In this document: positions 26,100-35,626 of the stretch, one piece after another
Layout: the number at the start of each line of letters is the position of its first letter
Numbering within the stretch: position 1 is the stretch's first letter
Source of the DNA: Spirobacillus cienkowskii
GTDB taxonomy: Bacteria > Bdellovibrionota_B > Oligoflexia > Silvanigrellales > Silvanigrellaceae
Reading direction: 5' to 3'
Assembly: GCF_037081835.1 (NCBI RefSeq)
Contig: NZ_CP146516.1
Span: forward strand, 1,139,501 to 1,203,500
DNA: 64,000 nucleotides
Translations under genes and position numbers: made by a program
The notes under the pieces: model-generated
What the model was told of the DNA's origin: nothing
What the model saw: the letters and a program-made list of their open reading frames with translations, nothing else
Databases searched by the model: none

Positions 26100-27889
26100 T
26101 CCGACCTCTTTCTAATACAAATATCGCACTGCATACATCGCCATATATTTTTAGTTGCGCCTTGAACAACACGTGAAGCAAAAAACTCGAAACTTGATGA
26201 TAATCTACAAGTTGTTGATGTAGACAATTTACCAAGCTCATGCAAGCTTGCGTAAAAATGGTTGCGAGCAGAAATATATTTGGGAATTTCTTTTTGTAAA
26301 TTGAGAAAACCATTTTTTAAAATCATACCATTTTTTGCTTCTTCCTGATCTATATGAACAAAAGAAAAATATTTTTCTTCTTGGTAATGTGAAAAAACAC
26401 GCTTACAATTTTCGAGAGAAAGCTCACATGCATCTTGTAATCTTTTTAGAGAAAGAGCATGTTGTGCACCTTTTAATAATTGCGCATTTTTGTCAATGAT
26501 ACTGAGAACACCCTCCAATACTTTTCGTCGCATTGTTATGCCTTCAGGTAAACCTGCTAAGATATCGATAAAACTTTTATCTTTACTTAACTTAACACAA
26601 AAGTAATTTTCTCCTGGACGAATATCTTCTAATATATTACAGATTCGTAATCCTGCCATAATATTTTCTAGTTTGCGTATTTTGTTAACGTCATTTTTTG
26701 ATCTTATACAATTTAGCAAGTTTTTTTTATTAACAAAACAACTTTCGCCATAATATTGAGGCATGAACGAAATAAATTCAGCGCATTGTTCAAGAAACAA
26801 TGCAGGTTCAGGAAAACTAGCCTTAAATTGATATTCGCGTTTGATGGGATCGGCTCCTGTCCAAAGTAAAATTCCGGTTGAGGGTTCTCCGGAGCGACCC
26901 GCTCTGCCGAGCATTTGAAACAGTTCTTCAATATTACTTGGAAAGCCAAATACAACCACGAGCTGAATTCCTGGGATGTCTACCCCCATGCCAAACGCTG
27001 TTGTAGCGCAAATCACAGTTCTTTGTTGAGCATGATGAATATAATGTTCTGTGTCTTTGCGTTGTTGTTTTGTGAGTCCTGCATGGTAGGCAACAGCATG
27101 AATTTTTAATTTTTTTAATTTTTTTGCAGATTCTTCGCATAAACTTCGCGACTGAAAATAAACTAAAATTTTTGTTGATAAAGAATTTTTTAAGATCTCG
27201 ATTAATTTTTCCAATTGCTCTTCGTTTGAAAAAACACGGACACTTTCAACTCGAATATGGTTTCCCAAAGGGTTTGAAGTGTACTCATACACTTGGGTGT
27301 TTTCTGGAAATACTTTTTTAATAATTTCTTGGCGGGCTTGTCTGCCTGCTGTTGCGGTCATGGCAAGAATTCTTGGTGGCTTGAGGAAAGAGACGCATTT
27401 GCCAATTTCAGAATATTCGGGTCTAAAGTGGTGCCCCCAGGTCACCACACAATGGGCTTCATCAACAACAACCATGCTTAAACTGATTTTTGCAATTGCA
27501 TTGAGAAACGATGGCAAAACAAAGCGTTCGGGAGAAGCAAAAACCAGCTTCGCCTCTCCCGAACGCAGTTTGCACCATGCTAGCTTGCGCTCTTCCTCAG
27601 ATTGTTCGGATGTAAAAATAGAGCATGGAATTTGCGCGAGTTCCATGCGTCGTTCTTGATCTCGCATCAACGCAATCAGTGGGCTGATCACAAGGACTGG
27701 CTGTTCTGTATAAAAAAGTGCGGGTAAAGTGTATAAAAGTGTTTTGCCCGCTCCAGTTGGAAGTGTTGCTAAAACAAACTTTTTTTCATGAATATGTTCA
27801 AGTACATCCCGTTGCGCTGGTCTTAAGCTAGTCAAAGAGAAATTTTTTTTAGCAAATTCTTCACACTTTAAAACAAAATCAGTTTCCAT
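26096..27889 (-). CDS. recQ: RecQ-family ATP-dependent DNA helicase
   Basis: The 597-residue protein is a superfamily 2 helicase of the RecQ type, unwinding DNA in repair. Motif I is LPTGAGKTLLY, motif II DEAH in VVVDEAHCVVTWGHHFRPEY, motif III AMTATA, and the second domain has ATTAFGMGVDIPGI and QMLGRAGRSGEP. RecQ proteins normally carry a zinc-binding module directly after the helicase domains. Here similar cysteines, CRLSSSFEFFA followed by CMQCDIC, occur only at the extreme C-terminus. No HRDC domain is obvious. Start is ATG at 27889; the end overlaps the protease start by four bases. Confidence 0.87.
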   Translation of the reverse strand: METDFVLKCEEFAKKNFSLTSLRPAQRDVLEHIHEKKFVLATLPTGAGKTLLYTLPALFYTEQPVLVISPLIALMRDQERRMELAQIPCSIFTSEQSEEERKLAWCKLRSGEAKLVFASPERFVLPSFLNAIAKISLSMVVVDEAHCVVTWGHHFRPEYSEIGKCVSFLKPPRILAMTATAGRQARQEIIKKVFPENTQVYEYTSNPLGNHIRVESVRVFSNEEQLEKLIEILKNSLSTKILVYFQSRSLCEESAKKLKKLKIHAVAYHAGLTKQQRKDTEHYIHHAQQRTVICATTAFGMGVDIPGIQLVVVFGFPSNIEELFQMLGRAGRSGEPSTGILLWTGADPIKREYQFKASFPEPALFLEQCAEFISFMPQYYGESCFVNKKNLLNCIRSKNDVNKIRKLENIMAGLRICNILEDIRPGENYFCVKLSKDKSFIDILAGLPEGITMRRKVLEGVLSIIDKNAQLLKGAQHALSLKRLQDACELSLENCKRVFSHYQEEKYFSFVHIDQEEAKNGMILKNGFLNLQKEIPKYISARNHFYASLHELGKLSTSTTCRLSSSFEFFASRVVQGATKNIWRCMQCDICIRKRSE

Positions 27890-27989
27890 CGTCTCCTCTC
27901 ATCATGCTAACCTTGTTTACGATCGATTTGCCAAGGAGTACAGTCGCAGAGAATATTGTTTGAGTTTTTTCTTAAATTGAGTTTTAATT

Positions 27990-28478
27990 ATGAAAATATT
28001 TATGAAATTATTTGTATTTGTGATTTTGGGTATTGGCTTAGGAGGTATTGTTGTTTATTTTGCGATTAGAAACTCTAATTATAATGATAACTCCAATAAT
28101 TATTCAAATAGCAAAATAATAGAAATTCAATGGGATGAGCTGCAAAAATGGGATCTGAAAACAGCCACTCTTATTCCAAAAGATCTTACAAAGTTAGATG
28201 GAAAAAATATCAAAATTCCTGGTTTTATGATTCCGTTAGAAGACAACCAAGATGTGGTTGATGAGTTTTTATTTGTGCCTTCTCCTATGGCATGTATTCA
28301 TGTTCCTGCACCACCCTTAAATCAAATTATTCATGTCAAAATGGCCACGGGAAATAAAATTAAAGTTTCTTTTGGTCCGTTGTGGTTAATGGGTAAGTTT
28401 GCAATTCAAAAAAAAGTAATGCCTTTAAATCAGGGTGAGTTTCATGTGCTGGGGTCACGGGTGGTTGATTACCCTTAA
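27990..28478 (+). CDS. DUF3299 membrane-anchored protein
   Basis: This 162-residue protein has one N-terminal transmembrane or signal-anchor helix (about residues 5-26), then a DUF3299 domain: WDELQKWDL, KIPGFMIPLE, FLFVPSPMACIHVPAPPLNQI and the C-terminal GEFHVLGSRVVDY. The family is of unknown function and often lies near export or metal-handling genes. The neighbours here, a helicase and a chemotaxis receptor, do not help. The domain call is firm. Confidence 0.8.
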   Translation: MKIFMKLFVFVILGIGLGGIVVYFAIRNSNYNDNSNNYSNSKIIEIQWDELQKWDLKTATLIPKDLTKLDGKNIKIPGFMIPLEDNQDVVDEFLFVPSPMACIHVPAPPLNQIIHVKMATGNKIKVSFGPLWLMGKFAIQKKVMPLNQGEFHVLGSRVVDYP

Positions 28479-28582
28479 AGTAATATTAACTATATAAAAA
28501 TCAATAAATTTTTATTGTACACAAAGAAAAATAAAATAAGTACCTAATATTAAAGAAAAAATAATATTATTAAAAATTTAAT

Positions 28583-28609
28583 TAAAATATTTATAAGATA
28601 TTCCGATGA
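28583..28609 (+). promoter_or_regulatory. sigma-28 (FliA-type) promoter of the chemotaxis receptor
   Basis: TAAAATAT, eleven bases, then TCCGATGA match the flagellar sigma-28 consensus TAAAGTTT-N11-GCCGATAA at 12 of 16 positions with exact spacing. It lies 24 bases upstream of the receptor start codon, which places the receptor in a motility regulon. Confidence 0.65.
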
Positions 28610-28633
28610 TTTATTTATATTAAGAGGTCGCTT

Positions 28634-30139
28634 ATGTTTCAATCAAAAGGAATTAAATACAAAATATTATTTAGTTCTTTTTTATCAATTTTTATCTTTT
28701 CAATATTTTTAATTTGGGTCGCTAATATTTATTGGAACGTCTTACTCGATAATAAAAAAAAGAAACTGCAAAATATTGTTGAAATTGGAACAACTTTGGT
28801 TTCTTCTTATATGGCTCAAGAAAAAAGTGGTACAATTACAAGAGATGAAGCACAAAAAAGAGTTAAAGAAAATTTTAATGCGATTCGTTACGCTGGCAAT
28901 GAGTATTTATTTGTCACTAACTCTTCAGCATACCAGGTATTAAATCCTGTTAAGCCTGAGCTGAGCGGAAAAAATATGTCAGAATTTAAAGACCCTACAG
29001 GCTTAAAACTTTATGTAGAAATTGCCAATGTCGCAAAAAAATCAGGATCAGGATTTGTTGAATACATGTTCCCTAAAGCGGGATCCTCAACACCTATCAA
29101 AAAGCTTTCTTATGTTTATTTTTTTCCAGAATGGGATTGGATAGTTGGTACAGGTTTGTATATGGATGATGTGAATGCAGACATGAGTTACTTTGTATCA
29201 ATATTATTATTTGGATGCATTTTTGCTATTATTTCATTTATTGTTTTAGGTGTTTATTTTGCCAATTCGGTTGTAAATCCATTGTCAGTCGTATGCAAGT
29301 CGTTGTTAAGCACTTCTGATAATTTTCAAATAAAATGTGATGTGCTAAAAGAATCTGGTGGCCATGTAAAAAAATTCTCCACCGAACAAGCCTCATCAAT
29401 TCAAACAACTGCCGCCGCTATTTCAGAAATTACAAGTATGATTGGTAAAACAACAGATTTAACAGGTACCTCAGTTAAGCTTGCCAATGCAATTACTTCT
29501 AAAGCGGAAAATGGTGAAGTATCCATGAAAAACATGATTACTTCGATGAAAAGTATTCAAGAAGCAAGTGCAAAATTAACAGAAATAGAAAAAATTATTG
29601 TAGAAATTGAAACCAAAACACAAGTTATTAATAAAATTGTCTCAAAAACAGAATTGTTATCATTGAATGCTTCCATTGAGGCTGCTCGTGCTGGAGAGCA
29701 TGGAAAAGGGTTCTCTGTGGTTGCAGAAGAAGTGGGTAATTTGGCTCATATGAGTGGCAAATCATCAAATGAGATTCGTGCATTAGTTCAAAAAAGCCGT
29801 GAACAAGTGCAAAAAATCTTGCATGAGACTATGGAAAAGGTGAAGGAAGGGCAAAGCAGAACAGAACAGGTGTCTTCAACATTTTCTGAAATTGTTCAAG
29901 GGATTAAAGAAATAAATTTTCAAATGGGTCAGGTTTCTGATGCAACGCGTGAGCAAGAAATTGGGGTTAAACAAATTTCATCTGCAATGGGAATGCTCGA
30001 TCAGTTAGCGTTTAAAAATTCATTAGAATCAGAAAACTCTTTAAAAGTGACTGTCGAAATTTCTGATGAATCAAAAAAACTTAAAGAAATTTCTGAGACA
30101 ACAGAGCATGTTGTTTATGGGGATAGAAAAAAAACATAG
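28634..30139 (+). CDS. methyl-accepting chemotaxis protein with Cache sensor
   Basis: This 501-residue inner-membrane receptor passes ligand signals to CheA. It has a first transmembrane helix (about residues 9-32), a periplasmic single Cache domain (sCache_2 type: [20 protein letters not shown] and [18 protein letters not shown]), a second helix (about 193-215), and a cytoplasmic signalling domain with the hairpin tip [36 protein letters not shown] is short or absent. AGAGG lies upstream of the ATG, and a sigma-28-type promoter precedes it. Its stop abuts the convergent RTX gene stop with no base between and no terminator. Confidence 0.93.
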   Translation: MFQSKGIKYKILFSSFLSIFIFSIFLIWVANIYWNVLLDNKKKKLQNIVEIGTTLVSSYMAQEKSGTITRDEAQKRVKENFNAIRYAGNEYLFVTNSSAYQVLNPVKPELSGKNMSEFKDPTGLKLYVEIANVAKKSGSGFVEYMFPKAGSSTPIKKLSYVYFFPEWDWIVGTGLYMDDVNADMSYFVSILLFGCIFAIISFIVLGVYFANSVVNPLSVVCKSLLSTSDNFQIKCDVLKESGGHVKKFSTEQASSIQTTAAAISEITSMIGKTTDLTGTSVKLANAITSKAENGEVSMKNMITSMKSIQEASAKLTEIEKIIVEIETKTQVINKIVSKTELLSLNASIEAARAGEHGKGFSVVAEEVGNLAHMSGKSSNEIRALVQKSREQVQKILHETMEKVKEGQSRTEQVSSTFSEIVQGIKEINFQMGQVSDATREQEIGVKQISSAMGMLDQLAFKNSLESENSLKVTVEISDESKKLKEISETTEHVVYGDRKKT

Positions 30140-33100
30140 TCACTCTAAATTCTTTGAAATTTCTTTTTTATTTTGTTCTAAATCTGTTAAAATTAAATGT
30201 TTGTGATGTTCGCTTTCAAAATAATTTAAAACTTTTATTGCTGGTCTGTATGTTGCACCATCAAGAACACTTAAAATGAGATCAGGACCTACTTGTGTTG
30301 CAACAAAATTTTCAATGTCTGTTAAAATAGCGTCAATATTTTCTTCTTCGTTTTCATCCCATTTTTCATCATAATTATTAATAGTTTTAATTTTTTTGTC
30401 TTCAATGTCTTTTTGAAAAATGACGTAAACATCTTTGCCTTTGCCCCCTTCTAGATAGTCTGCACCAGATCCTGCATGCAAGATATCATTTCCATCTCCA
30501 GATTTAATAGAATCATCACCAGCATTGCCCATGAGGACGTTATTGTCTTCGTTTCCTACAATTTCATCGTTAAAATTAGAACCAATAACATTTTCAACAT
30601 TTTCGACTTCAATAAAAGAATGATCAAGTTTTATTGAAGGATTTAAAGAAATTTGAAATAAGTTATTAGGATCTTGCGTTGTGATATTTTTGATTGAAAT
30701 TGTATCAACCCCTTTTTTTCCATCAATAAACCCAATTTTTTTTCCGTTTGGATCCACTCCTTTTAGTGGCTCAAAAAACTCTATAATATCAGAATCTTCT
30801 CCTCCAATTAATTGTAATGCATAAGTTGCTGGATGAATGACATAAAGATTTTTGCTACTTTGTTCTCCACTGATTGTGCTAATCATATTTCCATGTTTTC
30901 CTTGATCGCCAATACCAACTAAATAAAGAATCGCGCTTTTTTCTGCAATTTTTGATGACTTCATGGCAAGTTCGTCAAAAGTATTTTGTTGTTGAGAATT
31001 GGCAACTAACATTGAGGAACTTGTGTTTTCGAGAGGACAAAAAGTTGTTTCGTTGAAAATGTGTGATCCTCCAAACCCTCCATACTTTACTCCAATTGGA
31101 GATTTAGGAACTTTGGGTTGGTTGACAACAAGTTTATGATGATGCTTTTTAATCAAATCTAAATGTTTATTATGGAGATATTCAGATTCTCTGCTTTTAT
31201 TTGCATCATAAATATTATTTGTTAAGCACAAATGTTTTTTATCTTCAATAGGTTTTGGTATTTGAATTTTTGTTGTATTACACAAATAATAACAAAGCAT
31301 TTTATTTTCTGTATCTGAAAATGGAATAAATAATGAGATTCTTGGAAATATAATTTGTTTAAAATAATAAGAATCTTTTAAATTATTTGTATGATTGGCA
31401 AAAAAAGCATTGTTTTTTTCTTCGAGGAGTGTTGGGATTGTGTTTTCAATAAAATGATTTTCCATTTTTTTTCTGATGACCTTGGGATCCTCATTCATTT
31501 GATAATGCCCAAAAAAGTGTGAAATTGAATTTAATGTGATGAGATTTTCATCAAAGCCGAGATCCCGCAATTGTTGGGAAACTCTGATGGCATTGTAAGT
31601 TCCTTTTGTTGCCATAATGGTAAAGCCAATTGCGGTGCCAATAGGACCTGCTTTCGCACTCAAGGGAAGTAATAAAGCTGTGCCCAATGAGGATGCCGCA
31701 GTCGCTCCAGTCAGGGCAGAGTTAACAAGTAAGTCTTGTTTTAAAGCAAGATCTTCAGTTTCCATCGCATTATTATAAAGTTCTGTTGCTTGCCAAATAT
31801 CAATTCCTGCCGCTGCTGTATTAATCACAAAGTGTAGTGAACCGAGACCTTGAAATGTTTTTGGATGCTTTAGCCAATAGGTTTGCGAGCTCGAGTTTCT
31901 GCCAATATCTAACAGCAAATCAGCCTTATCGAGGGTAAAACTCACACTTCCTTGAATTGCATCTTTGGTATTATTTTGGGTGGCTGCTTGATAAATTTGC
32001 TTAATACTTTGTGGAGTTAAAAATAGATTTATTCCAGCGTTGAATTTGTTTGCTGCTGTAGAAAATTTTTCGGTGCCACGGTATAAAGTATTTGCAAAAT
32101 TTTTAAATATTTTATTTTCTGAACCGCTTGTTAATGTTTGAGGTGTATTATAATTATCAATTTGATCGGTAATGCCATTAAAAATTGGTCTTAAAGCATC
32201 AGCTCTAAATGTATTTTTTACTTCTTCGTAAGTAAGTTGAAAAACACTCCGTAATTCTCTCCCAAACGCATTCTTAAAGTGATGTAATTTTTCAAAAAAT
32301 TTTACGTCTGTATTGTTATCAAAGCTGTCAATATCAAATATTAATTTACTAAATACCATTATATTTTTTTGTTTTTCTGAGTCAAATTCATTATAATTTT
32401 TTAAATCTTCTAAATATTGAGATTTATCAAAAACATAGATTGATTGATTTTTTTTAGAAAAAATTATTGGTTTTGATCTTTTATTGTTATTATAAAAATT
32501 TGGAAAATAATAAACAAAAAATCCTGGTAATGGATTTGGAAAATTCCACGGTTTTTTATTTGTTTTAATAGTAACTTCTTTTAAATAATTTTTTGCGATT
32601 TCTTTTTTTTCTAAGTCATCTTTTTCTTTTTTTAGAAGATATCCATTTCTTAAAATGACTTTTTTAACAATACGCCGATCAAGTTCTTCGCCTAAACCAA
32701 ATTCATCAAAGAATGTAATAATTTGCCTAATTTTAGATGTATTTTCATGATTTAGCTGTTGATGGGCTAAAACAGACTGTAAATTTAAAGGTTTATCCGC
32801 ATCATTCTGATTTATGTTATCTGTAAATTTTTTTTCAATTTTTTCATTAATCATTTGCAGATGCGTGGTAACAAAACTTATAAATTTTATACTTGGTGAT
32901 GAATTTTGATTATTATTTTTATTTTCTGCAATTAATTTTTTTGCATAATGAATAAATCTTACATTTTTTTTATAGTTAGGACTTTCTTTATTAAACATGT
33001 TTTTTAATGTATGTTTATAGATACCCTGATGGTAGGTGTCTTTTGCTGGGTTTAAAATGTGTTTATCATTTTTCCATTTATGTTTAAGTGCGCTGATAAT

Positions 33101-35278
33101 TTCATCAGGTTTTTTATAAGGATTTTTTAAAACTTCTTCATAAATTTTTTGCCAAACCCGAATTCGAGTTTTTTGTTCTGAAAGTTCAACAAGATTTTGA
33201 ACTTTTGTTATTTGATTTTTAAAAAAATCGCTATTATCTGGTTCGCTACTTTCGCAAATTTTAGCTTCAATACTATTTTCTGGAGCAGATGGAAACTCAA
33301 AGTTTTTTTCAATAAAATGTTCTGCACCTTGCGCTCCAACTATCCCTAAAATTGTAGAGGCCGCACCAACCCCAGAAAGAACAGGGATTCCTAGTAACAA
33401 CGGACCAGATACAAACATTTGTGCTTGTCCACTTGTAAGCATAACATCACCAACTGCTTGTGCTGTTAACCAGTTTTTTTTGACCCGATAAAAACTTTCA
33501 ACCATTTTTTTTGTTTTTAAAATTTTAATTTTTGAAACATTATCAAGCTCTGAGTCTTGTACTTCTTTCCAAAATTGACTATTGCTTATCGATTCTATCC
33601 AGTTTTTTAATCCTTTAATTTCTTTTTTATTTTCAAAAATTTTACTCAATCCAGCTAAAACCATTTGGGCTTGGCCAGCAGATAAAAATGCATTACCAAC
33701 AGTTTCAATATTAGATAAACCGTTACCCCAATCAAATAATAGTTTTGAATCTGTTGCTGAAATTGGATTTAAATTATGCGAAATTATCTCCGCAAATGAT
33801 TTGATTTCAAAGGCAATCATGCCATAGTACATTGATGCTAGACCACTGGCTGTATTTGGCAGAACAGAGTGAGACGAGATGTGATTGCCGATTCCCTGTA
33901 GCAATTCTTGTTGATATTGTTTTAGTTTATTTAAGTGAGTTAAAACAAATTTTTTATTATCTGCTTCTCTTATTTTTTTGACAAGTTCAACTTCAGTTAT
34001 GTTTTCAAATAGAATATGATAATGTTGCGAATTTCTTCTTTTTTTGTGAGCTAAAATTCTTTCAACGCTTGTATTATGTTCAATTATAATTTGACGTAAA
34101 TTTTTTAAAGATTTGTCATTTTTTTTATTATCATATTTATCTTGTATTTTGGAATTATTTATAATATTTAAAATTTCTTTAACAAATTTGATTTTAAATC
34201 TATGATTTTCACTAGTAATTCTATATGTTTGAATATCTGCATCAGCTTCTTGAGCATTTGGTCTTTCAAGGTGGCTTAATAGGTTTTCTTGTAAGGAAAT
34301 TTCATTTTGTAAATTAGTAAGCAATTCTTCGCGTATCTGTTTGATTAACGCTACAGATTCATTGTGCTCTGCTAACGAAGAATGCAATTCCTCGTTAGCT
34401 CCTTCGTAGCCAAGCCAAACAGCACCGCCAAACAACATGTAAATAGAAGTTTTTAACGTCAGTTCAAGCTGTTTTGGTAAGCCCGAGTTTTCAAGAGCGG
34501 TGGCAAGATCATCAAATCCATCGATCACAAATCCTTTGCCAGTATCGTCTGCATTAAAAGTTGTGACTTGATTTCTTGTATCTTTTCCTCTGACTGTGCG
34601 CAAAATATATTTGAGCATTTTGGCTTTTTTGGCAATAAAAGCGGCATTTTTTTTTGTTGCAGAATAAACTGTGACAATGTCTCCAATAGTTTTAAATGTG
34701 TGTTCTTTTTGAGTGTTTTTTTCGGTTACAATAAATTTATCAGTTTCTTTATCTGATATTTTTTGAATTTTAATATTAAATTCATTTTCTAGATCTAAAA
34801 ATTCATCTGTTTTGTATGCAAGAATAAATGAATTAAATTTTTGTTCAATTTCTTCTTGAGTTTTTCCATCAAAAGAAATTTCTTTTGGCTTTTGATTAAC
34901 ATAAACAGTTGCATAAATTTTCCAGGGGTTTTGCAATAATTCATTATCATCAATAAACTCTATATCAGTCACTCCCAGTAATGAATATTTCATCAATATG
35001 TCTGAAAAATTTTGGTCTTCTTCATTATTGGCATCATTATTTTGATTGGCACCCTCATTTTCAATGTCATCATTATTTTGATTGGCATCTTCATTTTCAA
35101 TGTCATCGATATTTTGATTGGCATCCTCATTTTCATGTGATTCTTGTGTTACAAAATACTGTTTGCTTTCAAAAAAATCTGGGTTGATGTGCGTGTTTTG
35201 TTTACTGCAACTTGCCGAAAGCAAAGTTGTACTAATGAATGGAAGAGCCAAACTATTTTTGTTAAAATAATATTTCAT
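30140..35278 (-). CDS. giant RTX-type lipoprotein or toxin-like protein
   Basis: This 1712-residue protein is probably exported and surface-associated. The N-terminus is a signal peptide ending LLSASC-SK, a suboptimal lipobox, followed by an acidic Asn-rich 12-residue repeat. Two hydrophobic segments contain the repeated motif SGQAQM (about residues 535 and 615), and a further Ala/Gly-rich hydrophobic region near 1190-1225 resembles a pore-forming hairpin. Near residues 1581-1611 are RTX nonapeptides (GNAGDDSIKSGDGNDILHAG), which fold on binding calcium, followed by about 95 residues as in type I secretion signals. A lipoprotein signal together with RTX repeats is unusual. No transporter for it is adjacent. 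The toxin role is inference. Confidence 0.75.
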   Translation of the reverse strand: MKYYFNKNSLALPFISTTLLSASCSKQNTHINPDFFESKQYFVTQESHENEDANQNIDDIENEDANQNNDDIENEGANQNNDANNEEDQNFSDILMKYSLLGVTDIEFIDDNELLQNPWKIYATVYVNQKPKEISFDGKTQEEIEQKFNSFILAYKTDEFLDLENEFNIKIQKISDKETDKFIVTEKNTQKEHTFKTIGDIVTVYSATKKNAAFIAKKAKMLKYILRTVRGKDTRNQVTTFNADDTGKGFVIDGFDDLATALENSGLPKQLELTLKTSIYMLFGGAVWLGYEGANEELHSSLAEHNESVALIKQIREELLTNLQNEISLQENLLSHLERPNAQEADADIQTYRITSENHRFKIKFVKEILNIINNSKIQDKYDNKKNDKSLKNLRQIIIEHNTSVERILAHKKRRNSQHYHILFENITEVELVKKIREADNKKFVLTHLNKLKQYQQELLQGIGNHISSHSVLPNTASGLASMYYGMIAFEIKSFAEIISHNLNPISATDSKLLFDWGNGLSNIETVGNAFLSAGQAQMVLAGLSKIFENKKEIKGLKNWIESISNSQFWKEVQDSELDNVSKIKILKTKKMVESFYRVKKNWLTAQAVGDVMLTSGQAQMFVSGPLLLGIPVLSGVGAASTILGIVGAQGAEHFIEKNFEFPSAPENSIEAKICESSEPDNSDFFKNQITKVQNLVELSEQKTRIRVWQKIYEEVLKNPYKKPDEIISALKHKWKNDKHILNPAKDTYHQGIYKHTLKNMFNKESPNYKKNVRFIHYAKKLIAENKNNNQNSSPSIKFISFVTTHLQMINEKIEKKFTDNINQNDADKPLNLQSVLAHQQLNHENTSKIRQIITFFDEFGLGEELDRRIVKKVILRNGYLLKKEKDDLEKKEIAKNYLKEVTIKTNKKPWNFPNPLPGFFVYYFPNFYNNNKRSKPIIFSKKNQSIYVFDKSQYLEDLKNYNEFDSEKQKNIMVFSKLIFDIDSFDNNTDVKFFEKLHHFKNAFGRELRSVFQLTYEEVKNTFRADALRPIFNGITDQIDNYNTPQTLTSGSENKIFKNFANTLYRGTEKFSTAANKFNAGINLFLTPQSIKQIYQAATQNNTKDAIQGSVSFTLDKADLLLDIGRNSSSQTYWLKHPKTFQGLGSLHFVINTAAAGIDIWQATELYNNAMETEDLALKQDLLVNSALTGATAASSLGTALLLPLSAKAGPIGTAIGFTIMATKGTYNAIRVSQQLRDLGFDENLITLNSISHFFGHYQMNEDPKVIRKKMENHFIENTIPTLLEEKNNAFFANHTNNLKDSYYFKQIIFPRISLFIPFSDTENKMLCYYLCNTTKIQIPKPIEDKKHLCLTNNIYDANKSRESEYLHNKHLDLIKKHHHKLVVNQPKVPKSPIGVKYGGFGGSHIFNETTFCPLENTSSSMLVANSQQQNTFDELAMKSSKIAEKSAILYLVGIGDQGKHGNMISTISGEQSSKNLYVIHPATYALQLIGGEDSDIIEFFEPLKGVDPNGKKIGFIDGKKGVDTISIKNITTQDPNNLFQISLNPSIKLDHSFIEVENVENVIGSNFNDEIVGNEDNNVLMGNAGDDSIKSGDGNDILHAGSGADYLEGGKGKDVYVIFQKDIEDKKIKTINNYDEKWDENEEENIDAILTDIENFVATQVGPDLILSVLDGATYRPAIKVLNYFESEHHKHLILTDLEQNKKEISKNLE
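35036..35136 (-). repeat. in-frame 36-bp tandem repeat in the RTX protein gene
   Basis: A 36-bp unit occurs at 35036-35071 and 35072-35107, with two mismatches, and a partial third copy follows to about 35136. It encodes 12-residue acidic-Asn repeats (NEDANQNNDDIE type) directly after the signal peptide. Copy number could vary by slippage without breaking the frame. Confidence 0.8.
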
Positions 35279-35343
35279 TGTAAATAAATCCCTTTTTTTA
35301 AAAAAATAATAAATATTTATAAAATTATATATACTTAGTAAAA

Positions 35344-35379
35344 ATAGTTGATAATGAATTTTGTTATCAACTATGTCAA
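35344..35379 (-). promoter_or_regulatory. promoter with overlapping palindromic operator upstream of the RTX gene
   Basis: On the minus strand a perfect -35 TTGACA (35374-35379) is followed after 17 bases by CATTAT (35351-35356). An 11-bp inverted repeat, ATAGTTGATAA at 35344-35354 and TTATCAACTAT at 35364-35374 with a nine-base centre, covers the -10 element and spacer. A regulator bound there would block the promoter. It lies about 70 bp upstream of the start codon. Confidence 0.6.
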
Positions 35380-35519
35380 TGCATTAAGTGATTAAAAGTT
35401 AAAATACAAGTTTTTAGATATCTTATAAAAAAAAATTATATAATTATGTAATAAATTAAAAATATTATATATTTGAATTTTTTTGTGATTTAAAAAATAA
35501 TTAATAATTTAATAATAAA

Positions 35520-35528
35520 ATTATATAT
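35520..35528. repeat. target site duplication, left copy
   Basis: ATTATATAT immediately precedes the left inverted repeat of the IS and is repeated exactly at 36547-36555. Confidence 0.8.
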
Positions 35529-35570
35529 GCCAGTTAATAGTTGAGAAAGTTATTGTGAGGCTTGAAGAAA

Positions 35571-35623
35571 TAGCTCCAATTTGTTAAATAATTTTTGCAC
35601 AAACAAAATTAACAAAGGAGCTA
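35571..35623 (+). promoter_or_regulatory. inverted repeat that masks the transposase Shine-Dalgarno
   Basis: TAGCTCC-AA-TTTGTTAA at 35571-35587 pairs with TTAACAAAGGAGCTA at 35609-35623, a 15-bp stem with a two-base bulge. The right arm contains the ribosome site AAAGGAG (35614-35620), three bases before the ATG spacer ends. Transcripts entering from outside would fold and hide this site, as known for other insertion sequences such as IS10 and IS200. Confidence 0.6.
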
Positions 35624-35626
35624 CCA

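Noticed and set aside
35036-35136. The 36-bp repeats as a CRISPR array
   Set aside because: The units are directly adjacent without spacers and are in frame inside a coding sequence.
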